Positions 1-7,176 of a stretch of DNA of 8,061 bases are shown here, piece after piece. The first letter of the stretch is position 1. Every line of letters begins with the position of its first letter. This DNA comes from Pyrinomonadaceae bacterium (GTDB lineage: Bacteria > Acidobacteriota > Blastocatellia > Pyrinomonadales > Pyrinomonadaceae). The DNA lies in NCBI GenBank assembly GCA_013812565.1, contig JACCTF010000243.1, positions 1-8,061 of the forward strand, in the 5' to 3' direction. The notes beneath the pieces are model-generated. The model was not told the DNA's origin. It did no database searches and saw nothing but the letters and a program-made list of their open reading frames with translations. Position numbers and translations under genes: made by a program.

Positions 1-205
1 GATCTCTGGTGGAAGCGTAGCGCGTAAACCGTTTCATCCATGAGATTCCTTGTGCCATCAACGAAAACTGAATGACCCTGGGGGATTTCGGCCCACTTGA
101 CAGCAAGCGGACGGATGTTACCTATGAAGACTACAAAGGTCACAAGCTCGACCGACGAATGTTGGAGTTGATCCTTGAGGGCTGAAGTCTGAACACATTC
201 CTAAA
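1..205. other. Coding-like stretch of unknown origin, no intact gene
   Basis: No complete gene is visible. On the plus strand a short frame from the ATG at 72 to the TGA at 183-185 encodes 37 residues with a protein-like composition (it includes VTYEDYKGHKLDRRMLELIL), but it follows a stop codon directly and has no ribosome binding site. In exact antisense register, the minus strand is open from about 204 to the left edge and reads EIPQGHSVFVDGTRN in the middle, which faintly recalls STAS-type segments of SulP transporters. Because the two frames share codon boundaries, openness of one tends to open the other, so at most one is likely to be real. I do not recognise either with confidence. It is probably debris like the adjacent kinase fragment, or the end of a gene lying to the left. 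Confidence 0.2.
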
Positions 206-301
206 ACAGCGCGGGTTTGGGAAATCAAGAAGGCAGCAGACCGTGCGGCGGCTCTCACCCGTCAACTGCCGGCTTTCAGTCGCAAGCAAATCTTGCAGCC
301 T
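203..301 (+). pseudogene. Histidine kinase fragment (HisKA helix region)
   Basis: The plus-strand frame at 212-301 reads WEIKKAADRAA followed by ALTRQLPAFSRKQILQP. This is the hallmark second helix and exit of the dimerisation and phospho-acceptor domain in PAS-type and hybrid sensor histidine kinases, where the usual wording is close to RAAALTRQLLAFSRKQVLQP. Upstream of it the H-box containing the phosphorylated histidine is absent. Downstream the frame continues only to a TAG at 323-325, with no N, G1 or G2 boxes of the ATPase domain. It is therefore a short isolated relic of about 30 recognisable residues, not a functional gene. The similarity is from recall of the family, not a search. 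It abuts the end of the convergent TPR gene. Confidence 0.6.
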
Positions 302-316
302 GGTTGTTTTCAACCA
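301..316 (-). terminator. Small hairpin downstream of the TPR gene
   Basis: A perfect 6-bp inverted repeat, TGGTTG and CAACCA separated by four bases, starts 5 nt beyond the TPR gene's stop codon on the minus strand. The position suits a transcript end, but the stem is short and no T tract follows on the minus strand, so it is at best a weak intrinsic terminator. Confidence 0.2.
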
Positions 317-321
317 TGCTT

Positions 322-1449
322 CTAGTCCCTAGGGGTCAACGCCTTTTCCAGCAGATCTTTGTCTTTGAGGATGTCTTGCTGGTATAAGGTTTTACTGCGT
401 TGAAATTCCTTCTGAGCTTCCTCCTTTTTACCTACCTTTGCGTAAGTTCTCGCTAACAAGAAGCTGGCCTCCTTGGAACCCGGGACAAGCCTGGTGGTTT
501 CGCTCAGATGCTTCAACGCCTCTTGGTAATTTCCCTGCTGGTAAGCTAATTTCCCCAATTCGTGCCGCGTCCCCGGATGATCCTGACGCAAGGCCAGCGC
601 CTGGTTCAACCACCTTTCCGCTTCCCGATACTCGCGCTGCTCAACCAACAAGGACCCGAGGGCAAACGCGGCGGGGAAATTGTGTGGATCCAAGATGGCT
701 GCGGTGCGCCACTGTTTAAGCGCCTCCGCAGGTTTGTTTTGTTTGAAGTAGGCACCGCCGAGATAAAAATAACCCTCGACGTTCTTCGGAGCCATTTCCA
801 CCATACGCTGAAATGAGTCGGCCGCGGGCACGTATTCTTTGAGAGCCAAATGGGCGAGGCCGAGCATGAAATGTACCTCAGGAGAGTCATCCTTTTCGCG
901 GAGGACTTTCTCAAATATTTTGGCAGCCTCCTCATTGCGACCTACCTTTAGATAGGCGGTCGCTGCGCCGATAAGGATCGATATGTCTGGTGAAGGCAGG
1001 AGTTGATCGAAGGCCGCGGCAGCCTCCTTGAAGTGCTCGGATTGGACGTAACAAATGGCTAGAAGCTGCCGTGCGCGACGATCCTCTGGATTCTCCTTCA
1101 GAACGGTGCGCAACCAGGTTGCGGCATTATACCAATCGCTCACCTGGTAATAAGCGATGGCGACGTTGAATTTAACCGGCGTCAACGACGGATCAACCGC
1201 GAGGGCTTTTTTGTAAGCTGCGATGGCTTCCTTGTATTTCCCCTGCCTTCCTAAGACGACTCCCAGGTTGGTCAGAACAAGGACTGAGCGAGGCTCCTTC
1301 TGCAAGAGCACTCGGTAGTGATCTTCGGCCTCCGGGTAGCGACCTTGTTCCTGTAGTTTCCACGCGGTTTCAAAGTGGGAAGACGGGGGCGCTTGGCCGA
1401 AAACTGCCAATCCCTGCAGCAGCACGAGTACGAGCGCTAATTGCTTCAT
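322..1449 (-). CDS. Secreted tetratricopeptide repeat protein
   Basis: This 375-residue protein begins with a short basic and hydrophobic signal peptide (residues 1 to about 18, MKQLALVLVLLQGLAVFGQ), so it is probably periplasmic or exported. Residues 23 to about 358 are almost entirely TPR units of 34 residues; I count about ten, with the expected small and aromatic consensus positions (for example NLGVVLGRQGKYKEAIAAY, ELGKLAYQQGNYQEALKHL). The end is a charged helix (LKDKDLLEKAL). TPR arrays are helical scaffolds for protein binding and no catalytic domain is present. It lies 37 nt after the stop of the TonB-dependent receptor on the same strand, so it is likely co-transcribed. In acidobacteria such receptors are often followed by TPR proteins, but the binding partner here is not known. 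The ATG at 1447-1449 lacks a good Shine-Dalgarno sequence, which may mean dependence on translation of the receptor gene. Ordinary in length and intact. Confidence 0.9.
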   Translation of the reverse strand: MKQLALVLVLLQGLAVFGQAPPSSHFETAWKLQEQGRYPEAEDHYRVLLQKEPRSVLVLTNLGVVLGRQGKYKEAIAAYKKALAVDPSLTPVKFNVAIAYYQVSDWYNAATWLRTVLKENPEDRRARQLLAICYVQSEHFKEAAAAFDQLLPSPDISILIGAATAYLKVGRNEEAAKIFEKVLREKDDSPEVHFMLGLAHLALKEYVPAADSFQRMVEMAPKNVEGYFYLGGAYFKQNKPAEALKQWRTAAILDPHNFPAAFALGSLLVEQREYREAERWLNQALALRQDHPGTRHELGKLAYQQGNYQEALKHLSETTRLVPGSKEASFLLARTYAKVGKKEEAQKEFQRSKTLYQQDILKDKDLLEKALTPRD

Positions 1450-1487
1450 GGCCGTAAAGATTCAAGGCCCCCGGGTGGTTTACTGCT

Positions 1488-4400
1488 TCAGAATTCAATC
1501 TTCAACGCCAGTTGTGTCACTCTCGCGCTGCGGGCGCTTGTGACCTGACCGAAGTTGCCAGAGCCGAAAGAGGTGCTCACACCGTCGAAGTTGGGGTGGT
1601 TGAAGAAGTTGAACCACTCCGCACGAAGCTGCACCTTAGCTTGTTCGCGAATCGCAAAACTCTTGAAAAGCGAAAAATCCCAGTTGTGTATCCCCGGACC
1701 ACGGATCAGGTTTCGACCCGCGTTTCCGAAGAATCCGAAGGGGGGCGCTTCGAAGGCCGCGGTGTTGAACCACTGGGCGATTGTCTCTGGCCCTTTGGAA
1801 GAAACTCCGGTCTTCACGTTCGGTCGATTGGCAAGGCCGATGGTACCGCCCGTCAGCCCAACATTGCGGGGAGTTCCGCTCTGGAATTGGGTAACGCCGG
1901 AGATTTGCCACCCGCCGAACAGCTTGCCGGTCAGCTTCGACTGATCGCGAAGAAACGGCAGCTCATAAATGTAGTTGAAGATCAGCATGTGGGTCCGGTC
2001 GAAGTTGGCAAGGGCACGTTCAGCGCGCAGGTTGTAACTGTTCTGCGGGTTCTCACCGAAGTCGCTGGCATCAGTGATAGCGCGTGACCAGGTGTAGGAA
2101 GTGTCAAACAATAAGCCACGCGCCAGCCTGCGCTTGAAGGTGAACTGCATCGAGTGATAAGTGGAAGATGCTGTGGTTTCGATCTGGCTGATGTTGGTAA
2201 AACCCTGGTATGGCCGGATAAGCTCGGCGGGGATTGTTCGGGTGTTGAGTCGCGTGTCGAAATCGAAACCGCCCGTTGGCAGCGGTTGATTAATATTCCT
2301 TGCGCGATCAAGGTGAGTGCCCCGGGTTCCCACATAGGCTAGCGAGACGGCCGTTCCGGGCACAAGTTCGCGCTGGACTTCGAGGCTGTAGGTCTGAGTC
2401 ATCGGGACTTCGTAGACAGGGTCGAGCGAATTGATGCTGATCGGTCTAAGGGCCCCAATCTGGCCGGCAGAAGGATTATCCAGCAGTGGATTGAAGACCG
2501 TCACCAGACGTGCCCCCGGCGGGTTGCTTACCATGCGGTAGGTGTCGTTGCCCTCAACCCGGTAATAGCCGACACCGTAGCCGCCGCGAATCGCCCATTT
2601 GCCCGCCCCGGTCGGGTCATAGGCGAATCCCAAACGAGGGCCGAATGTCCACGGATGGTTTTGCACCAACCCACGAGACAGGCCATCCTTGACGCCGATA
2701 ATGCCGTTGAGCGGATCGCCCGATCCGGGCAGGATGTTGCCGTTGGGCAACACGGTCACAGCCTTGGCTGGGTCGTAGCGGTCCGTCCGGAAGGTGCTGA
2801 TCAAGTCGTTCGCTTCGTGCAGGTGCGGGATGTAGAAGTAGCGGACCCCTAGGTTGAGCGTCAGGCGAGGAGTTGCCTTCCACGTGTCCTGGACGAACAA
2901 CTCTAATTGCGGGTAGTCATAGCTGGGTGCGAGAAGCTTGTCGAGTTCGCTGTAGGAGTTGGCGCGCCCGAGCAGAAAATCGGCAATCGGATGATTGGTG
3001 AAGCTACCGCTGAAGCTGAATCCGCCCTGATCGGCCGGATTCACCTGCGATTCCACCGGGGTTTTAGAAAACTGGAAGGTGCCTCCGAATTTGAGCGAGT
3101 GAGGGCCTACTGCCTTTGACACAATGTCGGTTAAGGTCGAGATATTATGGTGAGCCCACCAAGGGTAATAGCTCGTGTCGACATTGCCCCAACCTTGTGA
3201 GAAGGAGAGATTCGGGATTTTATTCGGTCGCCCGGCAACGCGCGGGAACAGGCGCGGGATGTTCAAACCGGCGGGCTCTTCGAATGCGCCACGCAACCGC
3301 ACGGCCCTTTTTTCTTCAGGCCCGTAGTTACTTCCGTGGGCGAAGGAAAACTCATGCAACAGCGTTGGGTTAACCGCGCTCGTCACCTTAGCCAAGAAAC
3401 TCTTCCCCGGCACATCCAAGGTCGAGCTGATGTTGGAGAAGGAATGTCCGCCCCAGAGGACGCCTGGTAAATCCTGCACCCAGGTATCCTGGATGTAGCG
3501 CACCATGAGCTGAGTGCCACCCGTCAGCTGGTGAGTCAAATTCAAGGCCTCCTGGCGCCAGTCTTCCTTCTCGCCCGCATTCTCCTGGATGTTGAGAAAA
3601 CCGGTGGTGTTCGGTTGTGGAAAGACATTCTCGAGGAGCAAGAGCGCGTTCCTGTTGAGCCTGGCGGTTGGAATGCGGTTGCCCGGGAACGGCTGTCCCG
3701 TATCCGGATCTATAATCGGCGTGCCGGTGCGGGCCGCCTCAGCCGAAAAATCTCCCGCACGCATCTGAAGAGTGGGCGTCGCGGCGCGGAAGATCCGCTG
3801 CGTTCGTCTCCGCCGCCACTCCTGCGCGAAGAAGAAGAAGGTTTTGTCTCGATCCTGGTTATAGAGGCGCGGGATGGTGATCGGACCGCCGATGCGGTAG
3901 CCGAAGTTATTGTAGCGGAGGGTCGGCTTGGACGCGGCGAAGAAGTTCCTCGCGTCCAGCTTGTCGTTGCGTAGGTATTCGTAAACCGCTCCATGAAATT
4001 CTTTCGTGCCACTGCGGGTCACGACCAGGATGTTAGCACCTCCCGCCGTCCCGTATTCTGCCGAATAGTTGCTTGTCTGCACCTTGAATTCACCGACGGT
4101 TTCCATCCCTGGCGAGGTGAACATCACGGACTGGCTGCCCATGTCAGTGTTCTCGACGCCGTCGACGAGCAGACCGCTGTAGTCAGCACGCTGGCCGTTG
4201 ATGGCAAACCCTTTATTGCTGTTAAAACCAACGCCGCCCTCGTCACCCGTCATACGCGAAGCCCCAGGCATCAATTGCTGTAGCGAGGTGAAGGTGCGTC
4301 CATTGACCGCCAGGTCTGTGATCTGCCGTGTGTTTACGGTGTAGCTAAGATCACCTTTTTCGGTATCCACGACCGGCGCCTCGCCCGTGACGGTCACCGT

Positions 4401-4751
4401 CTCGGCAACACCACCAACATCCAGGACTAGGTTGATGCCGAGCCGGTCAGCCACGCTGAGATTAATACCTGTTCGGACTGTGGTCTTGAAGCCTGTCGCT
4501 GTAACCGAGATTTCATATTGACCAATCGGGAGCGAATAGGCGACGTAGGCACCATCGGAATTGGTCTCGACCGCCCGTTCCTCGTCGGTGCCCGTGTTAC
4601 GAACAATCACGCGTGCGCCGGGGATGACTGCGCCGGATGACTCAGTGACGATGCCCGTGATAATTCCCGTAGTCTGCGCGAAGGCTGCAGACGAGAGAAG
4701 CACAAACAGAAATGTCGCAAAGCCCCATGAAACTATCCTCCTGCTGAACAT
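1488..4751 (-). CDS. TonB-dependent outer membrane receptor, Oar-like, with carboxypeptidase regulatory-like domain
   Basis: This 1087-residue outer membrane protein has a signal peptide ending near residue 25 (SSAAFA before QTTG). It is followed by a carboxypeptidase-regulatory-like beta-sandwich domain at about 27-112 (GIVTESSGAVIPGARVIV, then DGAYVAYSLPIGQYEISV). A TonB-box-like segment, ETVTVTG, occupies residues 117-123. The plug domain runs to about residue 245 (includes NGRTFTSLQQLMPG, LLVDGVEN and NILVVTRSGTKEFHG). The remainder is a large beta-barrel ending in LALKIEF with the C-terminal phenylalanine typical of barrel assembly. The length and architecture match the Oar-like receptors abundant in Acidobacteriota, thought to import large substrates such as oligosaccharides or peptides using TonB energy. 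The substrate cannot be read from sequence. It heads a likely operon with the TPR gene. The start is supported by an AAGGAG 9 nt upstream of the ATG. The promoter must lie in or beyond the tnpA relic upstream; I see no clear sigma-70 boxes. Confidence 0.95.
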   Translation of the reverse strand: MFSRRIVSWGFATFLFVLLSSAAFAQTTGIITGIVTESSGAVIPGARVIVRNTGTDEERAVETNSDGAYVAYSLPIGQYEISVTATGFKTTVRTGINLSVADRLGINLVLDVGGVAETVTVTGEAPVVDTEKGDLSYTVNTRQITDLAVNGRTFTSLQQLMPGASRMTGDEGGVGFNSNKGFAINGQRADYSGLLVDGVENTDMGSQSVMFTSPGMETVGEFKVQTSNYSAEYGTAGGANILVVTRSGTKEFHGAVYEYLRNDKLDARNFFAASKPTLRYNNFGYRIGGPITIPRLYNQDRDKTFFFFAQEWRRRRTQRIFRAATPTLQMRAGDFSAEAARTGTPIIDPDTGQPFPGNRIPTARLNRNALLLLENVFPQPNTTGFLNIQENAGEKEDWRQEALNLTHQLTGGTQLMVRYIQDTWVQDLPGVLWGGHSFSNISSTLDVPGKSFLAKVTSAVNPTLLHEFSFAHGSNYGPEEKRAVRLRGAFEEPAGLNIPRLFPRVAGRPNKIPNLSFSQGWGNVDTSYYPWWAHHNISTLTDIVSKAVGPHSLKFGGTFQFSKTPVESQVNPADQGGFSFSGSFTNHPIADFLLGRANSYSELDKLLAPSYDYPQLELFVQDTWKATPRLTLNLGVRYFYIPHLHEANDLISTFRTDRYDPAKAVTVLPNGNILPGSGDPLNGIIGVKDGLSRGLVQNHPWTFGPRLGFAYDPTGAGKWAIRGGYGVGYYRVEGNDTYRMVSNPPGARLVTVFNPLLDNPSAGQIGALRPISINSLDPVYEVPMTQTYSLEVQRELVPGTAVSLAYVGTRGTHLDRARNINQPLPTGGFDFDTRLNTRTIPAELIRPYQGFTNISQIETTASSTYHSMQFTFKRRLARGLLFDTSYTWSRAITDASDFGENPQNSYNLRAERALANFDRTHMLIFNYIYELPFLRDQSKLTGKLFGGWQISGVTQFQSGTPRNVGLTGGTIGLANRPNVKTGVSSKGPETIAQWFNTAAFEAPPFGFFGNAGRNLIRGPGIHNWDFSLFKSFAIREQAKVQLRAEWFNFFNHPNFDGVSTSFGSGNFGQVTSARSARVTQLALKIEF

Positions 4752-4760
4752 AAGACAGAT

Positions 4761-4766
4761 CTCCTT
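4761..4766 (-). promoter_or_regulatory. Ribosome binding site of the TonB-dependent receptor gene
   Basis: AAGGAG on the minus strand, with 9 nt between it and the ATG at 4749-4751. It is a strong match to the anti-Shine-Dalgarno sequence and fixes this start codon, which is also where a good signal peptide begins. Confidence 0.75.
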
Positions 4767-4816
4767 TCTTGTTGATCATTAGCCTAGAACTGGATCACGC
4801 GAGGCAGCTACCAAAC

Positions 4817-5139
4817 ATGTTAGTTAGATCGTCACACGCCTGACGGTATATCATCCGGGTAACGCGATTAGCGTTACCATGTGCTGTAAGGCGATATTGA
4901 AGTGTGGTGTCGTGGCTTGCCGTTGCAAATCTGCGCCGCTGAAATCGTGCGGATGCTTAAAGGCGTGGTGAGCAAAGATCATGTTGACATGCACAGCTGC
5001 CTCCAAGATCGTTCTCGAATCTGGTTAAGCGGTTCAAAGGACGTGAATTGCGCTTGATGGTTACCGAAATACTAATGAAAGCTACACCAAAATTTAGAGT
5101 GGGCGGCAATATAACATGACTTGTGGGAATGAAACTATC
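4817..5139 (+). pseudogene. Degraded IS200/IS605-family tnpA transposase
   Basis: All three plus frames carry consecutive pieces of a TnpA-type HUH transposase. From the ATG at 4817 comes MLVRSSHA, a stop, then RYIIRVT, matching the usual N-terminal SSHAVYDIKYHIIWVTKYR. After a one-base shift near 4870 the frame reads RYHVL, a stop where Gln is expected, GDIEVWCRG, QICAAE and then MLKGVVSKDHVDMH at 4953-4994. In the intact family this is KGVVSKDHVHMH, so the second histidine of the HUH metal site has become aspartate. Another shift gives LPPRSFSNLVKRFKGR (4997-5044), typical of the following helix. Weaker matches SGRQY (5098-5112, for WGRHF) and CGNETI (5119-5139, for TGNITDEI) complete the order. 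The segment bearing the catalytic tyrosine is not recognisable. Several stops and shifts make it dead. It would be about 140 residues if intact. Identification rests on recalled family motifs in correct order. Confidence 0.75.
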
Positions 5140-5157
5140 ATACCGCTTGTCGCGGCC

Positions 5158-5355
5158 TCAGCTTTGAGCATCGCCAATGTCTCCTGCGCCGTTCGGCCCG
5201 CGTGCCGTGATGTAGCGGTTGATCGTGGCAGCGAGATTGTTTAGCTCTTCGGTCAAAGCTTCGATCTGCGTGTTATGCTTTTGCAGCAAGCCGGTGATGG
5301 CCGTTTGACTTTTAATGAACTGACAAACAGAGGTACTGACTTCATCGAATCCGCA
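5158..5355 (-). pseudogene. C-terminal fragment of a coiled-coil protein gene
   Basis: The minus strand is open from 5355 to the TGA at 5158-5160 (65 codons) and has no ATG or GTG start. It reads FDEVSTSV, then TAITGLLQKHNTQIEAL, EELNNLAATINRYITARGP and a Gly/Asn/Asp-rich tail. Heptad spacing of Ile and Leu with polar residues between them, and the ending with an RYI-type helix followed by a glycine-rich tail, resemble small bacterial coiled-coil proteins with repeated helices that are followed by a flexible tail. The N-terminal part is missing: a stop at 5356-5358 and then the GMC gene occupy its place. It is best read as the surviving 3' end of a gene cut off when the neighbourhood was rearranged. 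A short functional gene with an unusual start is possible but less likely. No specific function can be given. Confidence 0.45.
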
Positions 5356-5373
5356 TCAACGACAGTTCGGCAC

Positions 5374-5378
5374 AAGGG
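5374..5378 (+). promoter_or_regulatory. Ribosome binding site of the GMC oxidoreductase gene
   Basis: AAGGG with 9 nt to the ATG at 5388. It is of moderate strength and supports this start, which places the FAD-binding glycine motif near residue 14 as usual for the family. No clear promoter was found between the coiled-coil relic and this site, so transcription probably starts inside the relic DNA. Confidence 0.5.
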
Positions 5379-5387
5379 TAGTAAGTC

Positions 5388-7016
5388 ATGAACATCGCTA
5401 AGAGAAAAATCTACGATGCGTGTGTCATCGGCTCGGGCGCGGCGGGCGGGTTTATGGCGAAGGAACTGACGGAAGCGGGAGCCAAGACAATTCTCTTGGA
5501 AGCCGGGCGCAGGGTGGAACCGGCGGAACTGGCAGTGCATGACTACCCGTACGAGTTGCCGCGTCGCGGTTTCTACCCGAACCCCCACACGCCGCTCTAC
5601 CCGGATTTCCCAAGATACGAAAATCAGGGCCGAGACCCGGTCGGCATCAGCACCCTGCGCGCTCTGGGCGGACGCACATTGCATTGGAATGCCGCTGTAT
5701 TTCGTTTCTCTGAAGACGATTTTCGTGAGCGATCACTAAACGGCGTTGAGGAAGATTGGCCGCTCTCATACCGGGAGCTGGCGCCAATCTATTCTTACGT
5801 GGAACGCATCCTTCCGGTTTGCGGGACCCGCGAAAACTTAAAGGAGGTGCCGGATGGAGAGTTTTACGCTCCGCCCCCTCGCCTACGGTGTTCGGAACAG
5901 ATCGCCAAGAAGGCTTGCGAAAAACTCGGGCTGCGGTTGATCCCCACACGTAAAGCCTTGTTAGTTGGTAGAAGTAAAAGTTTGGCGGGGCGCGCCCCAT
6001 GTCATTACTGCGGTCACTGCATGAGCGTCTGCGATGTCGGGGCGATCTTTACCAGCACTAATACGACGATTCCGCAAGCGCTCGCCACCGGCAACCTCAC
6101 TTTGCGCACAAACGCGCTCGCCAGACAGATTCTCGTGGACGAGCGAGGCCGCGCGTCGGGCGTGGTTGTAATTGATCGAACCACGAACAAAGAAGAAGAG
6201 ATACGCGCCCGCGTGGTGGTGGTGAGTTGCGCCACCGTCGAGTCGGCACGGCTGCTGTTAAACTCGCGCAGCGAAAAGTTTCCGAACGGCCTCGGCAATT
6301 CAAATGACGTGGTTGGGCGTTACCTGCACGGGCACAGCGTCTCGAACCTCACCGGCTACCTCACAGACCTGGTCGGCACTCCGCCCGTCAACAATGATGG
6401 GGCGAACGATCATGGTTATATTCCACGCTTCAATCATCTGCGCGGGCAGCGTGGGTACGCAGGCGGTTTCCACATGCAGACACAGTACCTGAGCTTTATG
6501 CATCCGCATCACGTGCGCAGCCTTCCCGGTTTCGGTTCTTCATTCAAGAAACGAGTCAGAGACTTGCACCCTGCGTTGCTGCATTTCGGCGGCTTCGGCA
6601 AGGTGCTGGCGCGGCCAGAGAATCGCGTCCTGGTGGACCGGAGCAAAACGGACTCATACGGCATTCCGATCCCGATCATCAAGTTTGAGTTTTGCGATAA
6701 CGACCGGTTGCTCTTCCGTGACATGGTCGCCAATATGGAAGAGATTTACCACACCGCTGGGATTGAACTTGTGTCAAAGCCGAGCGACGTCAGCGGCTTT
6801 GCCAGTCATGAAGTCGGGACATGCCGGATGGGCACCAACCCGAAGACATCAGTGCTAAATTCTTACTGCCAAAGTCACGAGGTACCGAACCTCTTTGTCG
6901 TCGATGGAAGCTCGTTTACCACGTTCCCTGAGAAGAACCCGACACTGACGATCATGGCTTTGGCCGTGCGCAGCGCGCGCTACATCGCTGAAGAAAGAAG
7001 AAAAGGGAACTTGTAG
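5388..7016 (+). CDS. GMC-family FAD-dependent oxidoreductase with iron-sulfur-like cysteine motif
   Basis: This 542-residue flavoenzyme oxidises an alcohol group of a sugar, polyol or sugar acid. The N-terminus carries the FAD dinucleotide-binding fold at about residues 10-40 (CVIGSGAAGG, ending ILLEAG). A GMC signature region follows near residues 92-105 (ALGGRTLHWNAAV). The C-terminal GMC domain contains H474 in SHEVGTCRMGTNP and N517 in PEKNPTLTIMALA, the expected His/Asn catalytic pair. Between them, C205, C208, C211 and C215 form CHYCGHCMSVC, a CxxCxxCxxxC pattern like that of cluster-bearing gluconate or fructose dehydrogenase large subunits, which pass electrons to a cytochrome or quinones. 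Length fits that branch. There is no Tat or Sec signal and no gamma or cytochrome subunit gene nearby, so localisation and electron acceptor are open. Upstream is the coiled-coil relic and downstream are toxin relics, so it is probably monocistronic. Substrate not determined. Confidence 0.92.
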   Translation: MNIAKRKIYDACVIGSGAAGGFMAKELTEAGAKTILLEAGRRVEPAELAVHDYPYELPRRGFYPNPHTPLYPDFPRYENQGRDPVGISTLRALGGRTLHWNAAVFRFSEDDFRERSLNGVEEDWPLSYRELAPIYSYVERILPVCGTRENLKEVPDGEFYAPPPRLRCSEQIAKKACEKLGLRLIPTRKALLVGRSKSLAGRAPCHYCGHCMSVCDVGAIFTSTNTTIPQALATGNLTLRTNALARQILVDERGRASGVVVIDRTTNKEEEIRARVVVVSCATVESARLLLNSRSEKFPNGLGNSNDVVGRYLHGHSVSNLTGYLTDLVGTPPVNNDGANDHGYIPRFNHLRGQRGYAGGFHMQTQYLSFMHPHHVRSLPGFGSSFKKRVRDLHPALLHFGGFGKVLARPENRVLVDRSKTDSYGIPIPIIKFEFCDNDRLLFRDMVANMEEIYHTAGIELVSKPSDVSGFASHEVGTCRMGTNPKTSVLNSYCQSHEVPNLFVVDGSSFTTFPEKNPTLTIMALAVRSARYIAEERRKGNL

Positions 7017-7020
7017 CCTG

Positions 7021-7127
7021 GTGAACAGCCGCTTGTTCAATAATAGTTGGGTAAGAAGCTAGGCAAGGTTACACCGGAGGAATTACAAGACATCATTGAA
7101 GGGCTGAACGAAATCATCGGGGCATGA
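7021..7127 (+). pseudogene. C-terminal fragment of a PemK/MazF-family toxin
   Basis: The frame at 7047-7127 reads LGKK, then LGKVTPEELQDIIEGLNEI and IGA before a TGA. This is the characteristic last helix region of MazF/PemK endoribonucleases, usually written as RLGKxxGKLSPEELxxIxxGLxEIL. In another frame, 7021-7035 reads VNSRL, matching the VDKSRL that precedes it, so a small insertion with tandem TAA TAG stops at 7041-7046 separates the two pieces. The N-terminal two-thirds, including the catalytic region, is absent on this strand: the GMC gene ends 4 nt earlier. It is a non-functional relic. It may belong to the toxin relic on the opposite strand if this segment has been inverted. Confidence 0.65.
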
Positions 7128-7176
7128 CAAGTCATCAGAGCGTGTGAAAACTCATCGATCTCGTTCCTGAAACATA

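Noticed and set aside
1512..2087. Long plus-strand open frame of 191 codons opposite the receptor gene.
   Set aside because: It is an antisense shadow of the receptor reading frame, with no domain, no ribosome binding site and unnatural composition. The same holds for the other open frames inside the receptor, TPR and GMC genes.
4858..4878. Perfect 8-bp inverted repeat GGTAACGC and GCGTTACC with a 5-bp centre, about 107 nt upstream of the receptor start, looking like a LacI-type operator.
   Set aside because: It falls exactly on the part of the tnpA relic that encodes the expected V-T-K-Y-R-Y segment (GTAACG, then CGTTAC), and the centre contains the proposed one-base insertion. The symmetry is therefore probably a by-product of transposase codons, although secondary use as an operator cannot be excluded.
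4879..4971. A 30-residue cysteine-rich open frame starting at the ATG at 4879 on the plus strand.
   Set aside because: It is an out-of-frame reading of the tnpA relic, with no ribosome binding site and no recognisable peptide family.
5305..5337. TTGACT at 5305-5310 as a -35 box for the GMC gene.
   Set aside because: No acceptable -10 box lies 16-18 bp downstream, and the hexamer is inside the coiled-coil relic coding sequence.
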